From: Bullera alba
Taxonomy: Eukaryota; Basidiomycota; Tremellomycetes; Tremellales; Bulleraceae
NCBI GenBank assembly: GCA_001600095.1
Contig: BCIX01000001.1
Span: forward strand, 7,899,198-7,963,197
Direction of reading: 5' to 3'
DNA: 64,000 nt
The position numbers and the translations under genes are program-made. Under the pieces are notes generated by a model. The model did no database searches, was not told where the DNA came from, and was given only the letters and a program-made list of their open reading frames with translations. Shown here piece by piece: positions 22,894 through 34,497 of the stretch. Position 1 is the stretch's first letter, and each line of letters opens with the position of its first letter.

Positions 22894-23517
22894 GTGGAGT
22901 AGGTCGGATGGTCTTCAGTACAGCATCAGTTTCGTATGCACAATGTCGCGATGTCTCCGTTTGTATCGTCCAAAATCGGTCCCAGATCCAGCTAGCTAGG
23001 TGTACCGTAGTGAAGAGATCGAGGGGGTTGGGTACTGACTGTACTTGGTATGTCCAGCAGATCGACCACTGACACCCAATCACCAATTCCGGTGGATTGG
23101 ACCGACCTCCTTGACGATCTCGCAACGCGCTTGGACTCGTGTTTGAGGGTCAAAGCCTCAAGGGACTCGCAGTACTATTGATTACCTGGTGAAAAGAGAC
23201 ATGAGTGTGAGGTTTGACGCAGTGTCGCCTGGACCGTCCTTTGTGCGGGATATCCCCTCGGGAGAGGAGGTCAGAGTGGAGTGATGATGATCATGGGAAC
23301 GGCGATGCCAAGTGACTCACGAGTGGATCGGGACGAGGTCGTATCGATCGGGGAGTCTCCATGTGCAGTGTATGAGTGATGGCTAAGCGGTGTTGAGCGT
23401 GTTTGGTTCATTTCCAATATATCAGCACTGCACCAAGCCGGTATCCCTGTTAGTAAGCCATGATGATTTGTACTTCGTCCATAGTCCATGCAAGGAGATC
23501 CTCCAAGCGATTCCTGA
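22894..23517. other. Intergenic region
   Basis: 624 bp hold the promoter of the GH18 gene (minus, from 22893) and the 3' flank of the intersectin-like gene (minus, ending at 23518). Open frames on the minus strand (22694-23125 and 23271-23639) are out of frame with both genes and look non-coding. Confidence 0.5.
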
Positions 23518-26500
23518 CTAGAGTTTGTCTCTCCAACATCCCATCTCCATCCATCCCAACCACTCAGCGGTCCTGACCCCCGGCCATCGATCGCAGAGCA
23601 ATACTCCTCATCCTCGCCTGTTCGATCGTCATCACCCACTCCTTTGCCTCTCGAGCCGACGGTGCCCTGTCGCAGTCGTCAGCAACTGCCCATTTGTTCG
23701 TATTATTGCGGTTGGCACTCACTTGAGGCTGATCGTATCCCCACCTCTGTGATACTCGACCTTGATCGCAAAGCCGAGATCATCCCTTGCCGGCCTCACG
23801 GTGACGTCAAACAGCGGTATGGGCTACACATGGCGAGTCAGCCAGCGGACCTCCAAGCATGATAGGTGAGGAGGGACACACCATGCGATACAGGTTCCTA
23901 CTCTCGATAAGCACGAGAATGTCGTTGCAGAGGACCAAAGTCAATTTCTTGCCGGATTTCGATTTCGACACGACGCCTTCTTTGAGTAATCGCCTTGGAC
24001 CCTGGTATGCCGTTGGCGCAGTGAGGTCGAGCCGGCTACACCCCCACATCAGCTTCCATCCCACCTTACCAATCACGTCGGCTTTACTCACCCCTCTCCT
24101 CCGACCCACAGCTCCTCGCTGAGCAGCCTCAGTCTCTCGAGGCCTTCTGCCTCTCTGACCGATTCGTTGATCGTGGCCACAATCCCCTCGACGGTATGCA
24201 GGGCGTTCTTGAGCGGTCGCAGGTCCTGGTCCGAAGAGGTGTAATGGATGATCTGCTTCAGTAAGAGGGGATACCTAGTGATCCTCTGCATCGGGATGAG
24301 CAGAAACGAGGCGAGGTCCAAACCCCTCGTATCGTCATTATCCTCCCTGATCTTCTGTAGATGCGCCTGCAAAGCCGGGTTCGACTGTCTTAGCGATTGC
24401 AACAGTCGATTCGCCTGGGATTGATTGACGCAATAGGTAGTGTAGACCTCCATCGAGGGCATGTTGTCTTGTAGGATATCCCCAACGGTGTCAATGTACA
24501 GCCTGCAATTCTTCTGCCTCTCTTCCAAGGACGAGTAGAAGGACGTGTTGGCAAGTAGGATATCCTCCACATTGGCGAAAATCACCGTGAGCGCTTTATC
24601 CTCAAGCCCCAGAGCCGAGCTATTGTCCAGGAGAGAGGCGTAGAACACTTGGACGATCAGCTGTAGGTCCCGATTGTACGTCGCTTCCGTGGCGATAAAC
24701 TCGAAGATCGATTCTTGGCGTTTTCGCTCTTGATCGCTCATGCTCGCGAGGACACCAGGGTCGACGAGACTACTCCACGTCTTGCCTATGCCCGAGGTAT
24801 CCTGGCCCGGGGTTGGGTCGACGGGCGAGTCGACACGCGTGATCGGTCCACTGATTGTAGTTCGCTTGGTCGAGTCTTGAGAGGCCGTCGGTGCCATCAT
24901 CCGGGAGAAGAAGCCTGTAATCTTGCCTCCACCTGGACCACCACCACCTGCCGGCAACGAGGTCTGCGAGACCGTCGGCGAGAGCGCCTGCGATACCGGT
25001 CTTGATTCTGAGCGAGATCGAGTCTGCGGCCTGTCTTTCGATTCGGCCAGGAACTGCTCGTACCGGGCATACGCGTCTTTCGTCTCCAGAGCCGGATCCT
25101 GGGCCGGTTGCTCGTCGTCGGGCGGAATGATCATGCCATCCTTGGCTGGGTTGGGGATAGCTGGCGCCTGTCGTCGCTTCTTCGGAGCTGCAGGTGCTGG
25201 TCTTCTTCGCGACGGCTTTCGATCCAGCCGGGGTCTAGCGTCGTTTCCAGCTGGACCATCCTTCGCTGTGGTGGGTATACTGGGCGGCTCCCGGCGAAGC
25301 TTTAGACCTGCCATTGAGAGAATCTTCTCGCGCTCCATTTCCCTCCTCTTCCGCTCTGCCTCCTTCTCCTCGTCGATTTCGGCATCGGAATCATCCTCGT
25401 CGGAGGACCAGAACGACAGCACGCTGTCATCCGACGACTCGTCTCCGTCGCCATCGTCATAGTCGGTCGTCGAGGCGGTCGAGGATGAGCGAGGCCTATT
25501 GGAGCTGGAATCTGCTGTCGGTGATAATAGCGATGGCATCGGAGCCTGGAATTGGGATGGTGGGTCGTCTGATGGGGAAAGGGTACTTGAGCGCTGTTCG
25601 GCTTGTACTGCTATCGCGTTAGTATCTAGATTCTCGCCGCTTTTGGCGTCTACTCGTGTATATCATTTCATTTGCATTTAGTTCAAGTTTCGACCATCAA
25701 GTGTGAAGTGGAAAGGGGGAGGGGTATCGGAAGGAAAGTGATAGTCGTTTTGAGAAAAGGTTTTACGAGCGGGTATAACAGATAAAGGAGTAGCTTCAGC
25801 CTATATTCCCTCAAACGTCAACGAATGTTCCGGTGTGGGCGTAGCGAGGGGGTTAGAGGACTGAGGTGGGGATAACGATCACTCACCAGAGATCTCTAGG
25901 TACGATGCGGGGACGATAAAGATGACTCCCGCCTTTTCCGTCTTCCACCAATTCTCATCCTCTCTATCCACAATACTGAGCACATCTCCCTCGGCGAACG
26001 GCAGCTCATCGGGCGATGTCCCAGCGTAGCTGTACAGCGCCTTTGCTTGAACAGCTGCCCGACATCAGCACTCACTCAACTTTCTCACGCTCGACTCACG
26101 CTTCATCTCCTCGACATAGTTGTGCGGGAACCAACCCTTTGCACCACCGTCGACGACCATGCCGTACCACCACGGGCTGGAGTCGTCTTTGGATGGGTGG
26201 GCGATGATCACCACGTTCTCCTTGAAACTCAAGTCGACGTCTCGCTGTCCTTCGTAGGGGTAAAGCGTGCGAACTCGGAGACCTAACATATTCAGCCATC
26301 AATCTCGAAGGACCGAGAGATTACTCACTCGTGGTCAGATCAAACTCCGCTAGCTCATCCTCATCCTTGACGCTAATCTCCGGCGCAGCTCCGTTGACCG
26401 TTGCCTCCCTCTCTTCTTCCGCTTCGGCCGGTGGAGCCAGAGTCGAGGTCTCGGCAAAGGAAGCCGCTGGATGGGTCTGATCCGCCGCTAGTCCGGCATA

Positions 26501-29500
26501 CCAATCCACCGACGCTCTGTTCGGGTTTCTCGCCTGGAAGTCCTCCTCTTCGTATCCTCTCGAAGTCGAGTCGTCATTCTGGGCCATGGGAGCGGAAGTT
26601 GACGGCGGCGAAGGCGGGGAGACTGGCCTTGGGGCAGTGTTGATGTGAGGAGGGGGAGCATCATCTCCAATGACTTTACCACCCACTGGAGCCATCTTGA
26701 CCACTGTCTGTGCCTTCTTCAGCCTAGCTCCACCTTGAATAGCGCTGAGCAGAGCACCTCGGCCGGCAGAGGGGTCGCCCTTGCCGAGATTGGCCAGAGC
26801 TGCCGGAGGAGCTTTTGGAGCGGCAGAACCTGGTCGAGAGGTGGTAGGCGAGCTTGAAGATCCACCGCCGCCTAACCCGCCAAAGAGCGCACTGGCGAGG
26901 TTTCGCCTGTGGTTTCGGGACGTGGCGTAGTCTTCGTCATCGGAGCTGTCGCTCTCATCCACGTCTTTCTCCTGGATACTCTCCCAGCCATCCTCAGCGG
27001 GCGGTGGGGCGGATCGGGCTGCTGGCGTAAAGGCAGGTGCAGCCGGAGCCGGTGGTGCTGGTGGTGGAGCCGGAGGAGGCGGAGCACTAGTCTCGATCGG
27101 AGCAGCTTGGAGGGTGGCGGGTGAAGAAGCAGCTTGGGGCTTGAAGAACGGGTTGAATCCACCAGGAGCAGTAGTAGGAGCTGGAGACGCTACTGCCGCA
27201 CCTGTTGACCCTGTTGCCGAAGGCTTTCGGAAGGGGTTGTAGCCGCCGGTACCGGTTGCCGGAGCTGGAGGGGCAGTTGGCGCCGGAGGGGGCGTTGGAG
27301 CTGGAGGTGGTGAGGCTGGCTTTTCTGGCGATTTGATACCATTCCTCGCCGATCTAGCTTGCTGAGCTTGCCTCTCCTCCTCCTCTTCCTGACGCTCCAG
27401 CTCTTCCAATCTCCGCCTTCGATCCTCTTTGGCCTTTTTGATCGCCTCCTCTCGACGTCTGAACTCTGCCTCCTCGGGATCCTCCTCTGCGGCGGCAGCT
27501 GCAATGACTGGTGCGATGGTCGGAACGCCCGGAGAGGCAGGTGGCTGCTTGCTCCTTGGAGCTGGAGGAGGTGGAGCGGATTTGCCCTTGAGAATACTCT
27601 TTGGTGGTGCAGGCGCTTCTTTGACTTCCTTCTCCTTGGCTGGAGGGGCAGCACCGGCGCCGGCGAGTCGAGCTTGTCGAGCTTCCTCTCTGGCCTTCTG
27701 GTCCTGCTGGGCTTTTTGCACCTTCTCCTCGGCCTCCTTCTTCTCTTGGGCCAATCGCTCTTCTACCGATTTATCCAAGGAAGGCTGCTCTGCCGGAGCC
27801 GACTCTACGCCCAGAGCTCGAAGTCGGTCTTGGATCCGCTTCTGTGCTTGTTCTCGGATAAACGCGGATCGCTCCTCGGGCGTCATGTTCTTCGTGTTGG
27901 GCACTGCCGCCGCAGACTTGGGTGCTGGGGGAGGTTTTGCCGGAGCGGCAGTGGGAGCGACTGGTGGTGGAGCTGGGGGAGGGGATCGTGAAACGGGTGA
28001 TCTCGGTCGGTAATCCCTCTCCCTGTCTCTATCCCCTCGATCGGATCGGTCTCTGTATGAGCGATCTCTATCGTCATACTCGTCCCGCCTGTACTCTCTC
28101 TCCCCGGACCTATCTCGACTTTGCCTATCCCGGTCGTAGGATCCTCTCAGCCAGTCGTGGTCGTCTTTGCCGTCTCGACCGCTGCCTCCGCCGCCGTATC
28201 GACCATGGGTGTCGTTTCGCTGGTCTCTCGCTCTGGTACCAGCTCTTTCCTCCATCCGCCTCTCCTCCTCTCTTCGCTTCTGCTTTCGCTCCAGCTCGGG
28301 CAGTTTCTCGTGCATGAGGAACATGACCTCTCGCTCATACTTTCTCCTCTCCTCATCTTTCTCTGCCGATCGTCGGCCTTTCGACACGTACTCGATATCC
28401 TCTTGGAGCCTCTTGACTCGGTACTTGAGCTCGTCCATCTCCTGCTCTAGCTCCTCATCTTCTCGCGTCTTTCGGCCATACTCCTCGTTGCTCTTGTCCA
28501 GCATGGCCGAGGTGTTTTGCAATTGTCGACGAAGGTCGCTGATCTCCGCGTCGGGATCTTCGCCAGCATATCTGACGGCTTTTCGATCGAGATGTCTAGA
28601 CGAAGGCTTGTAGGTGGATCCGGCTCGGGTATCGTCGTGCTTGTAGGCCACGGCGTCTTTCGATTGAGCAGCAGAAGCAGAGCCATAAGCCGGGGAAGAG
28701 GTGTTGGATCGTGTGGAAGCTTCGTGTTTGAGGAGATCCCTCATGAAGTTGACAGTGGTGTCGATATCCCTCATCGAGGCGGGGACCAGCTCTTCCGGCA
28801 GCTTGTCGGGCACTTCGTTGCCATTAAGAGCTGATGGAACGGTCAACAAAGATCTTATAGATATTGCTCATGACTTACCTCGGTAGATGAGACCCATGGC
28901 AACGTGGAACTCTGGAAGGTTGAGTTTACCCCGATTGTCGACATCAGACAGTGTCCTATTCCGACATCAGCACAGCTCGACGGGATCATATCAGACGTGA
29001 CTTACCAGATCTTCAGCAGATCATCTTGATTCAGGCCACTCTGGCCGAACACCTCCCTTGCAGTCTCTCCGGAGATGAATCCATCGCCCTTCTCCCAAGC
29101 CCGGAAGATCTGGTCATAGTCCTTCTTCTCCTGTTTGGACAGCGTCCAGGGGACTTTCGGAGTCTTGACCGACGGATTCTGCAGCAACGACTGGAAGGTC
29201 TGTGTGAGGGGTTGATTCTGGTTGTTTTGTCCGAATTGAGGCGCGCCGGACGATGCGAATGGCTATACTCATGTGTCAGCTGGTTCAATCGACAAAAAAG
29301 AACAGAAAAACAGCTCACCTGACTCATGTTACTTGGCATAAAGCTCTGCATCATCGATTGCAGTCGAGGATCCTGGAAACCAGTGGGCTGAGCTCTTAAA
29401 CCGCCCATGCCGGTCGGCTGGGACATGAGACCGCCTCCGAAGCCGGTTGGCTGGGACATCAGGGAGGGCTGATATCCCGTCTGCTGGGACATGAGTCCGC

Positions 29501-29882
29501 TCGCACCACCGGCCACAAAGCCAGTCATCTGAGGGGCCATACCCCCACCTGTTCGATAGGACGACATTGACGGAGGCGGTTGGTTCAAGAAGGAGAGATT
29601 GCCTCCTCCCCCTACGCCAGGTCGTTGACCCTGTTGTTGCTGTCCGAACCCGGTCTGCTGGGGTTGAAATCCGGTAGGCTGGGATTGAAAGCCGGTCTGT
29701 TGGGGTTGGAAGCCAGTCTGCTGGGGTTGAAAGCCAGTTTGCTGTTGTTGCTGCGGCTGTTGACCAAAGCCACCACCACCTCCCGGGAACCCGGTCGGCT
29801 GGGATGTCATGAAGGATGGGTTCGAGCCATAGTTGTTCTGGCCGTACCCCCCATACTGCTGTTGCTGCCAGTTGGGCTGCAT
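23518..29882 (-). CDS. CIN1: Intersectin/Pan1-like endocytic scaffold with SH3, DH and PH domains
   Basis: One gene of about 6.4 kb encoding roughly 1,900 residues. Order from the ATG at 29882: a Gln/Gly-rich N-terminus with repeated QPTGF/QQTGF units; an EH domain (WTLSKQEKKDYDQIFRAWE ... LLKIW, continued by DVDNRGKLNLPEFHVAMGL); a long charged coiled coil; Arg/Asp-rich and proline-rich segments; a WH2-like actin motif (GALLSAIQGGARLKKAQ); SH3-1 (RVRTLYPYEGQRDVDLSF, WWYGMV, GWFPHNYVEE, 26065-26289); SH3-2 (KALYSYAGTSPDELPF, NWWKTE, about 25887-26050); a DH domain (RQESIFEFIATEATY to LIPMQRITRYPLLLKQII); and a PH domain split over three exons, ending REAKEWVMTIEQA. The stop is at 23518-23520. 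The domain order equals Cryptococcus Cin1 and animal intersectin-L. It links endocytic coat, actin assembly and Rho/Cdc42 activation. Only one EH domain was seen, and no C2 domain follows the PH. Confidence 0.88.
25612..25886 (-). promoter_or_regulatory. Long intron at the SH3/DH junction, possible isoform switch
   Basis: This intron is about 275 nt, against 45-65 nt for the others in the gene. It begins after SH3-2 (VPASYLEIS, gtgagtgatc) and ends with a strong branch and acceptor (actaac...gatagcag). Reading into it stops within two codons, giving a short protein that ends after the SH3 domains without DH-PH. That mirrors the long and short intersectin forms known in animals and reported for Cryptococcus Cin1. 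Its use here is inferred. Confidence 0.5.
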
Positions 29883-30293
29883 CCTGCAGGCTGCTGACGT
29901 GGGGTTGGGGCAGAGTAGAGTATGAATATGGTTGAGTAGGACGACGAGGACGAGACGAGGTGGATGGGTGTGACGGTCACCGGTGGGTTGACCCTGAAAA
30001 GCCAGCCTGATACATCATGCATTCCACCGCAGTGACGTCGGTGGATGTGAGACTGATAACACAATCGGACCGAGCTCACTGTCTGCTGAGTGCTCCGTGA
30101 GTCCGCGCTATGGATGGCTCTGGCGATTAGACTCTGCATGGCTGTTTGGACACTGGCAGATACATGGTACGCTCGCTCATCTCTCTTCAAAGTCATAATT
30201 CAGTGGTCTAAGGTCTAAGGGTCTCACCGTCTATACTAATCGCGCTATATACAATCCTTACTCTCATCTCTCGATCACCATCTCGTCTCGGAT
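29883..30293. other. Intergenic region
   Basis: 411 bp containing the promoter of the intersectin-like gene and the 3' end of the first RTA1-like gene. No gene is seen. Confidence 0.5.
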
Positions 30294-31387
30294 CTAATGG
30301 TATCCCCTCCACGTAGCCCTCCTTGGCAGGACCCAGACCGGGTTGATGATGTTGAAAATACCGACCGCGATAAGCATTGGGATACCATCAAGACCATTGG
30401 TGAGGAGCTCGTTGGTAGCGATGGGTCCATCCCAGCCGTCAGACAGCTCGATTGATCTGAAGACACCTCGGATGACGATGGCGATAGAGGAGATGAGGCA
30501 GCCGGCGAGCATGAGCCACCATCGGTTCAGATTCTCCCTCGATTCGACTACCTCTCCGACCTCGGCCTTGGGATCTGTCGCATCCGAGTCGGTGGGCTGG
30601 ATCGAGTGGGACGAGTTGACCATTGTCGCGGTGCTCTTCTCGCTATCTCGTCGTTGTTGCTTAGCAGCGAGTTTCTCTCGTTGCTGCTCGATCTGTCTCT
30701 CCCGGAACTTATAAGACCTCTTCATCGTGGCCCTGATGATGAAGTCGAATCCCAAGCCGACAAAGGCTACCATGGCGATGAGTTGGAAGATGATGCCGGC
30801 AACCATAATGTCAGTCGCGGTGTCGGTAGGCGCAGATGTCTCGGCAGTAGAAGCGGCCTGACCGCCGCCTACCGCTTGGAGGATGAGCGAGATCACGTCG
30901 GCGGTGAGGAAGACGATAAAGTACCAAGAGGGTCGGAGGACAGAGTACTTGGGACCGAGCTTCTGGATAGCCACTCCGAGCATAATGTAGTCAAAGGCGG
31001 AGAAGAACACTGGGGCCATGATCAGACTATTTCAAGTCAGCTCTATCTCTCTGAAAGAGCAGAGGACTACTCACGTCGTGATCTGCATGAGGAAAGGCTG
31101 GACATTGCCTACATTCTTGCTAGACCATAATCTGGCGGACCAGCCGGTGATCTCGATCAGAGCACCCAAGACTAGGGTCGGGTAGACGACCCAGTATCGA
31201 GATCGGAAGGCTTGAACAGAGTGTGCAGCTGTGAGAAAGTCAGTCAGCTATTGCGCAATGACTCCCACGATATGTGGTACTCACCTGCAATCACGGAGAA
31301 GATGGTCACAAAGGCAATACACCACGACTGGGAGGGGGTGTAGCCGTAGTTGCCGTCATCACCGCCTTGAGCTTGTTGGTCGGACAT
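30294..31387 (-). CDS. RTA1-like seven-transmembrane protein, copy A
   Basis: Three exons start with MSDQQAQGGDDGNYGYTPSQ (ATG at 31387; exon 1 31285-31387). They join AAHSVQAFRSRYWVVYPTLV, GALIEITGWSARLWS and QIT, then the large exon MAPVFFSAFDYIMLGVAI, continuing VLRPSWYFIVFLTADVISL. These are signature blocks of the RTA1 (lipid-translocating exporter) family: 'YP', 'GYxxR', 'FSAxxYxxLG', 'F...D..S...Q..G'. Hydrophobic segments fit seven TM helices, with a charged loop between TM5 and TM6 (EREKLAAKQQRRDSEKS-like). Yeast relatives (Rsb1, Rta1) affect sphingoid-base release or sterol-drug tolerance. The gene at 32271-33357 is its tandem paralogue. Confidence 0.87.
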
Positions 31388-32270
31388 TGCGTGGGAGATG
31401 GGTACTGTACTGCGATTGAGCTATGGATTGAGCTTGGTGAGGAGACTGCGAGCTGTGTTGGCTGTTGGGATCTGTGGTGCTCGAGTGGTTGATGATGGAT
31501 TGATGAGTAGTCAGCCCTTTCCCCCCTCTGCTTTATGTACACGCTTCCTTTCATTCCATTGCGGGCCAGAGAGCAGCATGACCGCCGTGCAACATGTGCA
31601 TACTCCCATTGAAACCAGTGCGATAGCGACGTTGCGGTCATGAGGCCCGTCGACATCGGGGCGGTGGTTGAGTACGGATAGGGGAAAGATGGTGATCAGA
31701 AGGAAAGGTGACCGCAGGATCACCGTTCCTGGCTGCCTTGCAAGTCAACCCCTGCCGCCATCGATCGAGATAAGCTTATTAGCTTATCACTTGACCGGAT
31801 CTAACTCCGAAATGCAACCTCCTAATCAACATCGGGTGGATCCTAATGACGGTTTGTAATTGCGGTCATCCTTTCCGCTGCCCGCAATGACGTCAGGGCT
31901 GTAATTGGCAGTGCGGTCTCCTCCTTGAGACACTTCTCAGTGATCACCGCAAGGTCAAGCCTAGTGCAGTGCGTCGACGTTCAACGTTCAAGCTTCAAGC
32001 TTCGAGTCCAACTGTCGAAGAGTCAATGAACAAGATAGACGCGACCGGAGGAGACATGAGGTGGAATCATGGATACATGTTAGGCCCGATGTTCTCTAAC
32101 AATCTACTGGAGAATTATGTACTTTAGGAGAAGGTTCTAACGCTGCTCAGACAGTCTATGCTACATGGTTGATGGTTCTATACTGTATATCGCGGCACTC
32201 AACATGAAATATAGAACATCCGAGCTGATCTACTCAGAGCGATAGCTTGTTCTGAGCTCTCAACTCTGCT
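31388..32270. other. Intergenic region between RTA1-like copies
   Basis: 883 bp: promoter of copy A and 3' flank of copy B. A hairpin gataagct-tatt-agcttatc lies at about 31768-31787, about 380 bp upstream of the copy A ATG. It contains two GATA/TATC cores in inverted order, as a GATA-factor site would. Repeated ttcaacgttcaagcttcaagctt lies near 31980. No gene is seen. Confidence 0.5.
31768..31787. repeat. Inverted GATAAGCT repeat
   Basis: 8-bp arms gataagct and agcttatc around a 4-nt spacer tatt, upstream of the copy A RTA1-like gene. Each arm carries a GATAAG core, the consensus of fungal GATA factors (nitrogen and iron regulators). Binding is inferred from sequence only. Confidence 0.4.
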
Positions 32271-33357
32271 CTAATGGAACCCCTTCCAGCTCTCCCTCTT
32301 CGGCAGCACCCAGAGCGGGTTGATGATGTTGAAAATGCCAACCGCGATCACCATTGGGATACCGTCGAGACCGTTGGTGAGCATCTCGTTGGTCGCGATC
32401 GATCCCTTCCATCCGTCCGATAGCTCGATAGATCTGAAGACACCTCGGATGATGATGGCGAGGGAGGAGATGAAGCAACCGGCGAGCATGATCCACCACC
32501 TGTTGACATTCTCTTTCGAGTTGACGTCCTCGGAGACCATGGGCTTGGGAATCGCGTCGTCCGAGTTGGCCCGAGTAGGGTTAGCCGGGTCGACAACCAC
32601 TGTCCTGTCGCTCTTTTCGCTATCTCGTCGTCGGGGCTTGAGTGCTTTGGCAGCGATCTGTCTCTCCCTAAAGGCATAGGACTTTTTCGTCGTCACACGA
32701 ACGATAAAGTCCAGTCCTAGGATGACAAAGACGACCATGACGATAAGTTGGAAGATGATACCAGCGACCATAATGTCCGTAGCGGAATCGGTGGGCTCCC
32801 CCTCATCGGCAGTAGAAGCGGCCCGTCCACCACCAACGGCTTGAAGGACGAGCGAGATCATGTCGGCAGTGAGGAAGATGATCAAGTACCAGGATGGCCG
32901 GAGGACAGAGTACTTTGGACCGAGTTTGCGGATCGCGACGCCGAGGATGATGTAGTCGAAGGCGGAGAAGAAGACCGGCGCGATGATAAGTCTAACACAA
33001 CAGCTTAGCTGATCGTTGCACCTCCCGTTTGAAGCTCTTGCAAGACTCACGTGACGATCTGCATGAGGAATGCCGTCCTTTTGTCGACGTTTTGGCTGGA
33101 CCACAATCTCGCAGCCCAGCCGATGACTTCGACCAGAGCGCCGAGGACGAGAGTCGGGTAGACGATCCAATACCGGGACTTCAATGCTTGCAGGGAATGT
33201 ATAGCTGGAAGAGTGTGGGTCAGCTGCTGCACATTGTCCTGCGAACAAAGTCTCACCCACCAGCGATCACTGAGAAGAGAACGACGAAAGATATAGCCCA
33301 GGCTTCAGACGGAGTGTAGCCGTAATAGTCTCGGTTGATGGCTTGCATGTCGGACAT
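32271..33357 (-). CDS. RTA1-like seven-transmembrane protein, copy B
   Basis: Starts at 33357 with MSDMQAINRDYYGYTPSEAW and continues through the exon containing SLQALKSRYWIVYPTLVLGA and VIGWAARLWSSQNVDKRTAF. The long exon follows, with FFSAFDYIILGVAIRKLGPK, VLRPSWYLIIFLTAD and NRWWIMLAGCFISSLAII, ending PKRESWKGFH. Intron positions match copy A and most of the last exon aligns residue for residue, so the two are a direct tandem duplication. The cytosolic loop (RRRDSEKSD and following) has diverged most. It is expected in the plasma membrane or ER. The RTA1 family is tied to lipid asymmetry and stress or azole response; the exact substrate is unknown. Confidence 0.86.
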
Positions 33358-34497
33358 GTCGTGCGTGGGGATTGATGACTTGGGAGTGTGGTCTCCTTGA
33401 CGAGGATCCTTGCTGAATCAATTGGCAGGCTGTGAAGAGCGGGAGGTTGCAGAGGCTGTGGTGTACTAAGCGAGTTGCTCAAAGGCTACTGAGTGCTGAG
33501 TTGCGACTTGTGACTGGTCAGTGATGAGTACTCGTGCGTCGAGCACCTTCACCTTATATACCTGCTTTCAGCTCGACGCTCCACAGACCTGTCTGCGGTC
33601 CGGCCATCACCATGACCGCCATATCTGTCTCTCACTCCGTAGACCTGGACTGCATCGCCATACGACGGAGTGCGGCCTTGGTCGCAATCGAGATCTGGTG
33701 GCTGATGCGGCAGATGATCAATCAATGATCAATCCCTGATGTCATGATGATACTGATGAATCATCAGGCCTCAGGATTGGCAAGCTATCAAGGAGATTAT
33801 CAGTGCGACCACGAATACGATCTAGCTTTGTCTTGGTCAGATTCAGTTAGTACCCTTACCGAGATCCCGTCGATCCCGAGATCTTCAGATCTCGAATGAC
33901 ATGGATGATGCCTGATGCCTGATGCCCGAACAACGCAGGACAAAGGCTTCGATCCGTCAATAGAGTTTGACCATTGGCGACACGAAATTCTAAATGAACA
34001 ACTTCGGATTTCTAATCACCTGTCTGGGCAATCCTAATCCCCGTTGAGCTTTTCTAATCCAGCTCCGAAGTTCGGCCATCCGCCCCAGCGTAGCCCGCTG
34101 CCCGCAACTGTTGTCAAGTGATGATGCTGTTCAAGCCTCTTGAGTGCGGCAGCTGCTCAGCTGGATGTGCATGTGCCCGCGTGCCCGCATGCTCATGTCA
34201 GCTTCTCGTAGGGGCCATTCCTGACAGCGACAGTGCTTGGCGTTCCAGAAGGCAGAATCGCCGACAGGCCAAAAAAATCGTCGATCATCGAAAAACGAGA
34301 TGCCTCTCTCTCCGTGACTTGATGGGATGCAGACGATCGAATGCCCGAGGACAACGCATCTCCCTCTGTCAATCGGAACATCGAAGTCTGTGCGTATGTG
34401 GCGTATGCATCGCATCGACCTCTACAGACAACGGCGAATGACGATCCTGTGAGTTCAGCAAAATCGCGCAACGACCAGGCGTCAGATGCCCCACATC
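33358..34497. other. Intergenic region
   Basis: 1.14 kb with the promoter of RTA1-like copy B and the 3' flank of the ROK1 helicase. Short direct repeats occur: atgatcaatcaatgatcaat near 33714, and gatgcctgatgcctgatgcc near 33905. The open frames at 34118-34471 on either strand have no family features. Confidence 0.45.

Noticed and set aside
23271..23639. C2 domain or further exon downstream of the intersectin PH domain
   Set aside because: The PH helix frame runs to a stop at 23518-23520 and the downstream frames show no C2-like strand pattern.
27359..28013. Long plus-strand frames (about 200 codons) opposite the intersectin-like gene
   Set aside because: They are the antisense of proline/charged repeats. 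Leu/Ser/Arg-rich low-complexity translation is what such antisense gives.
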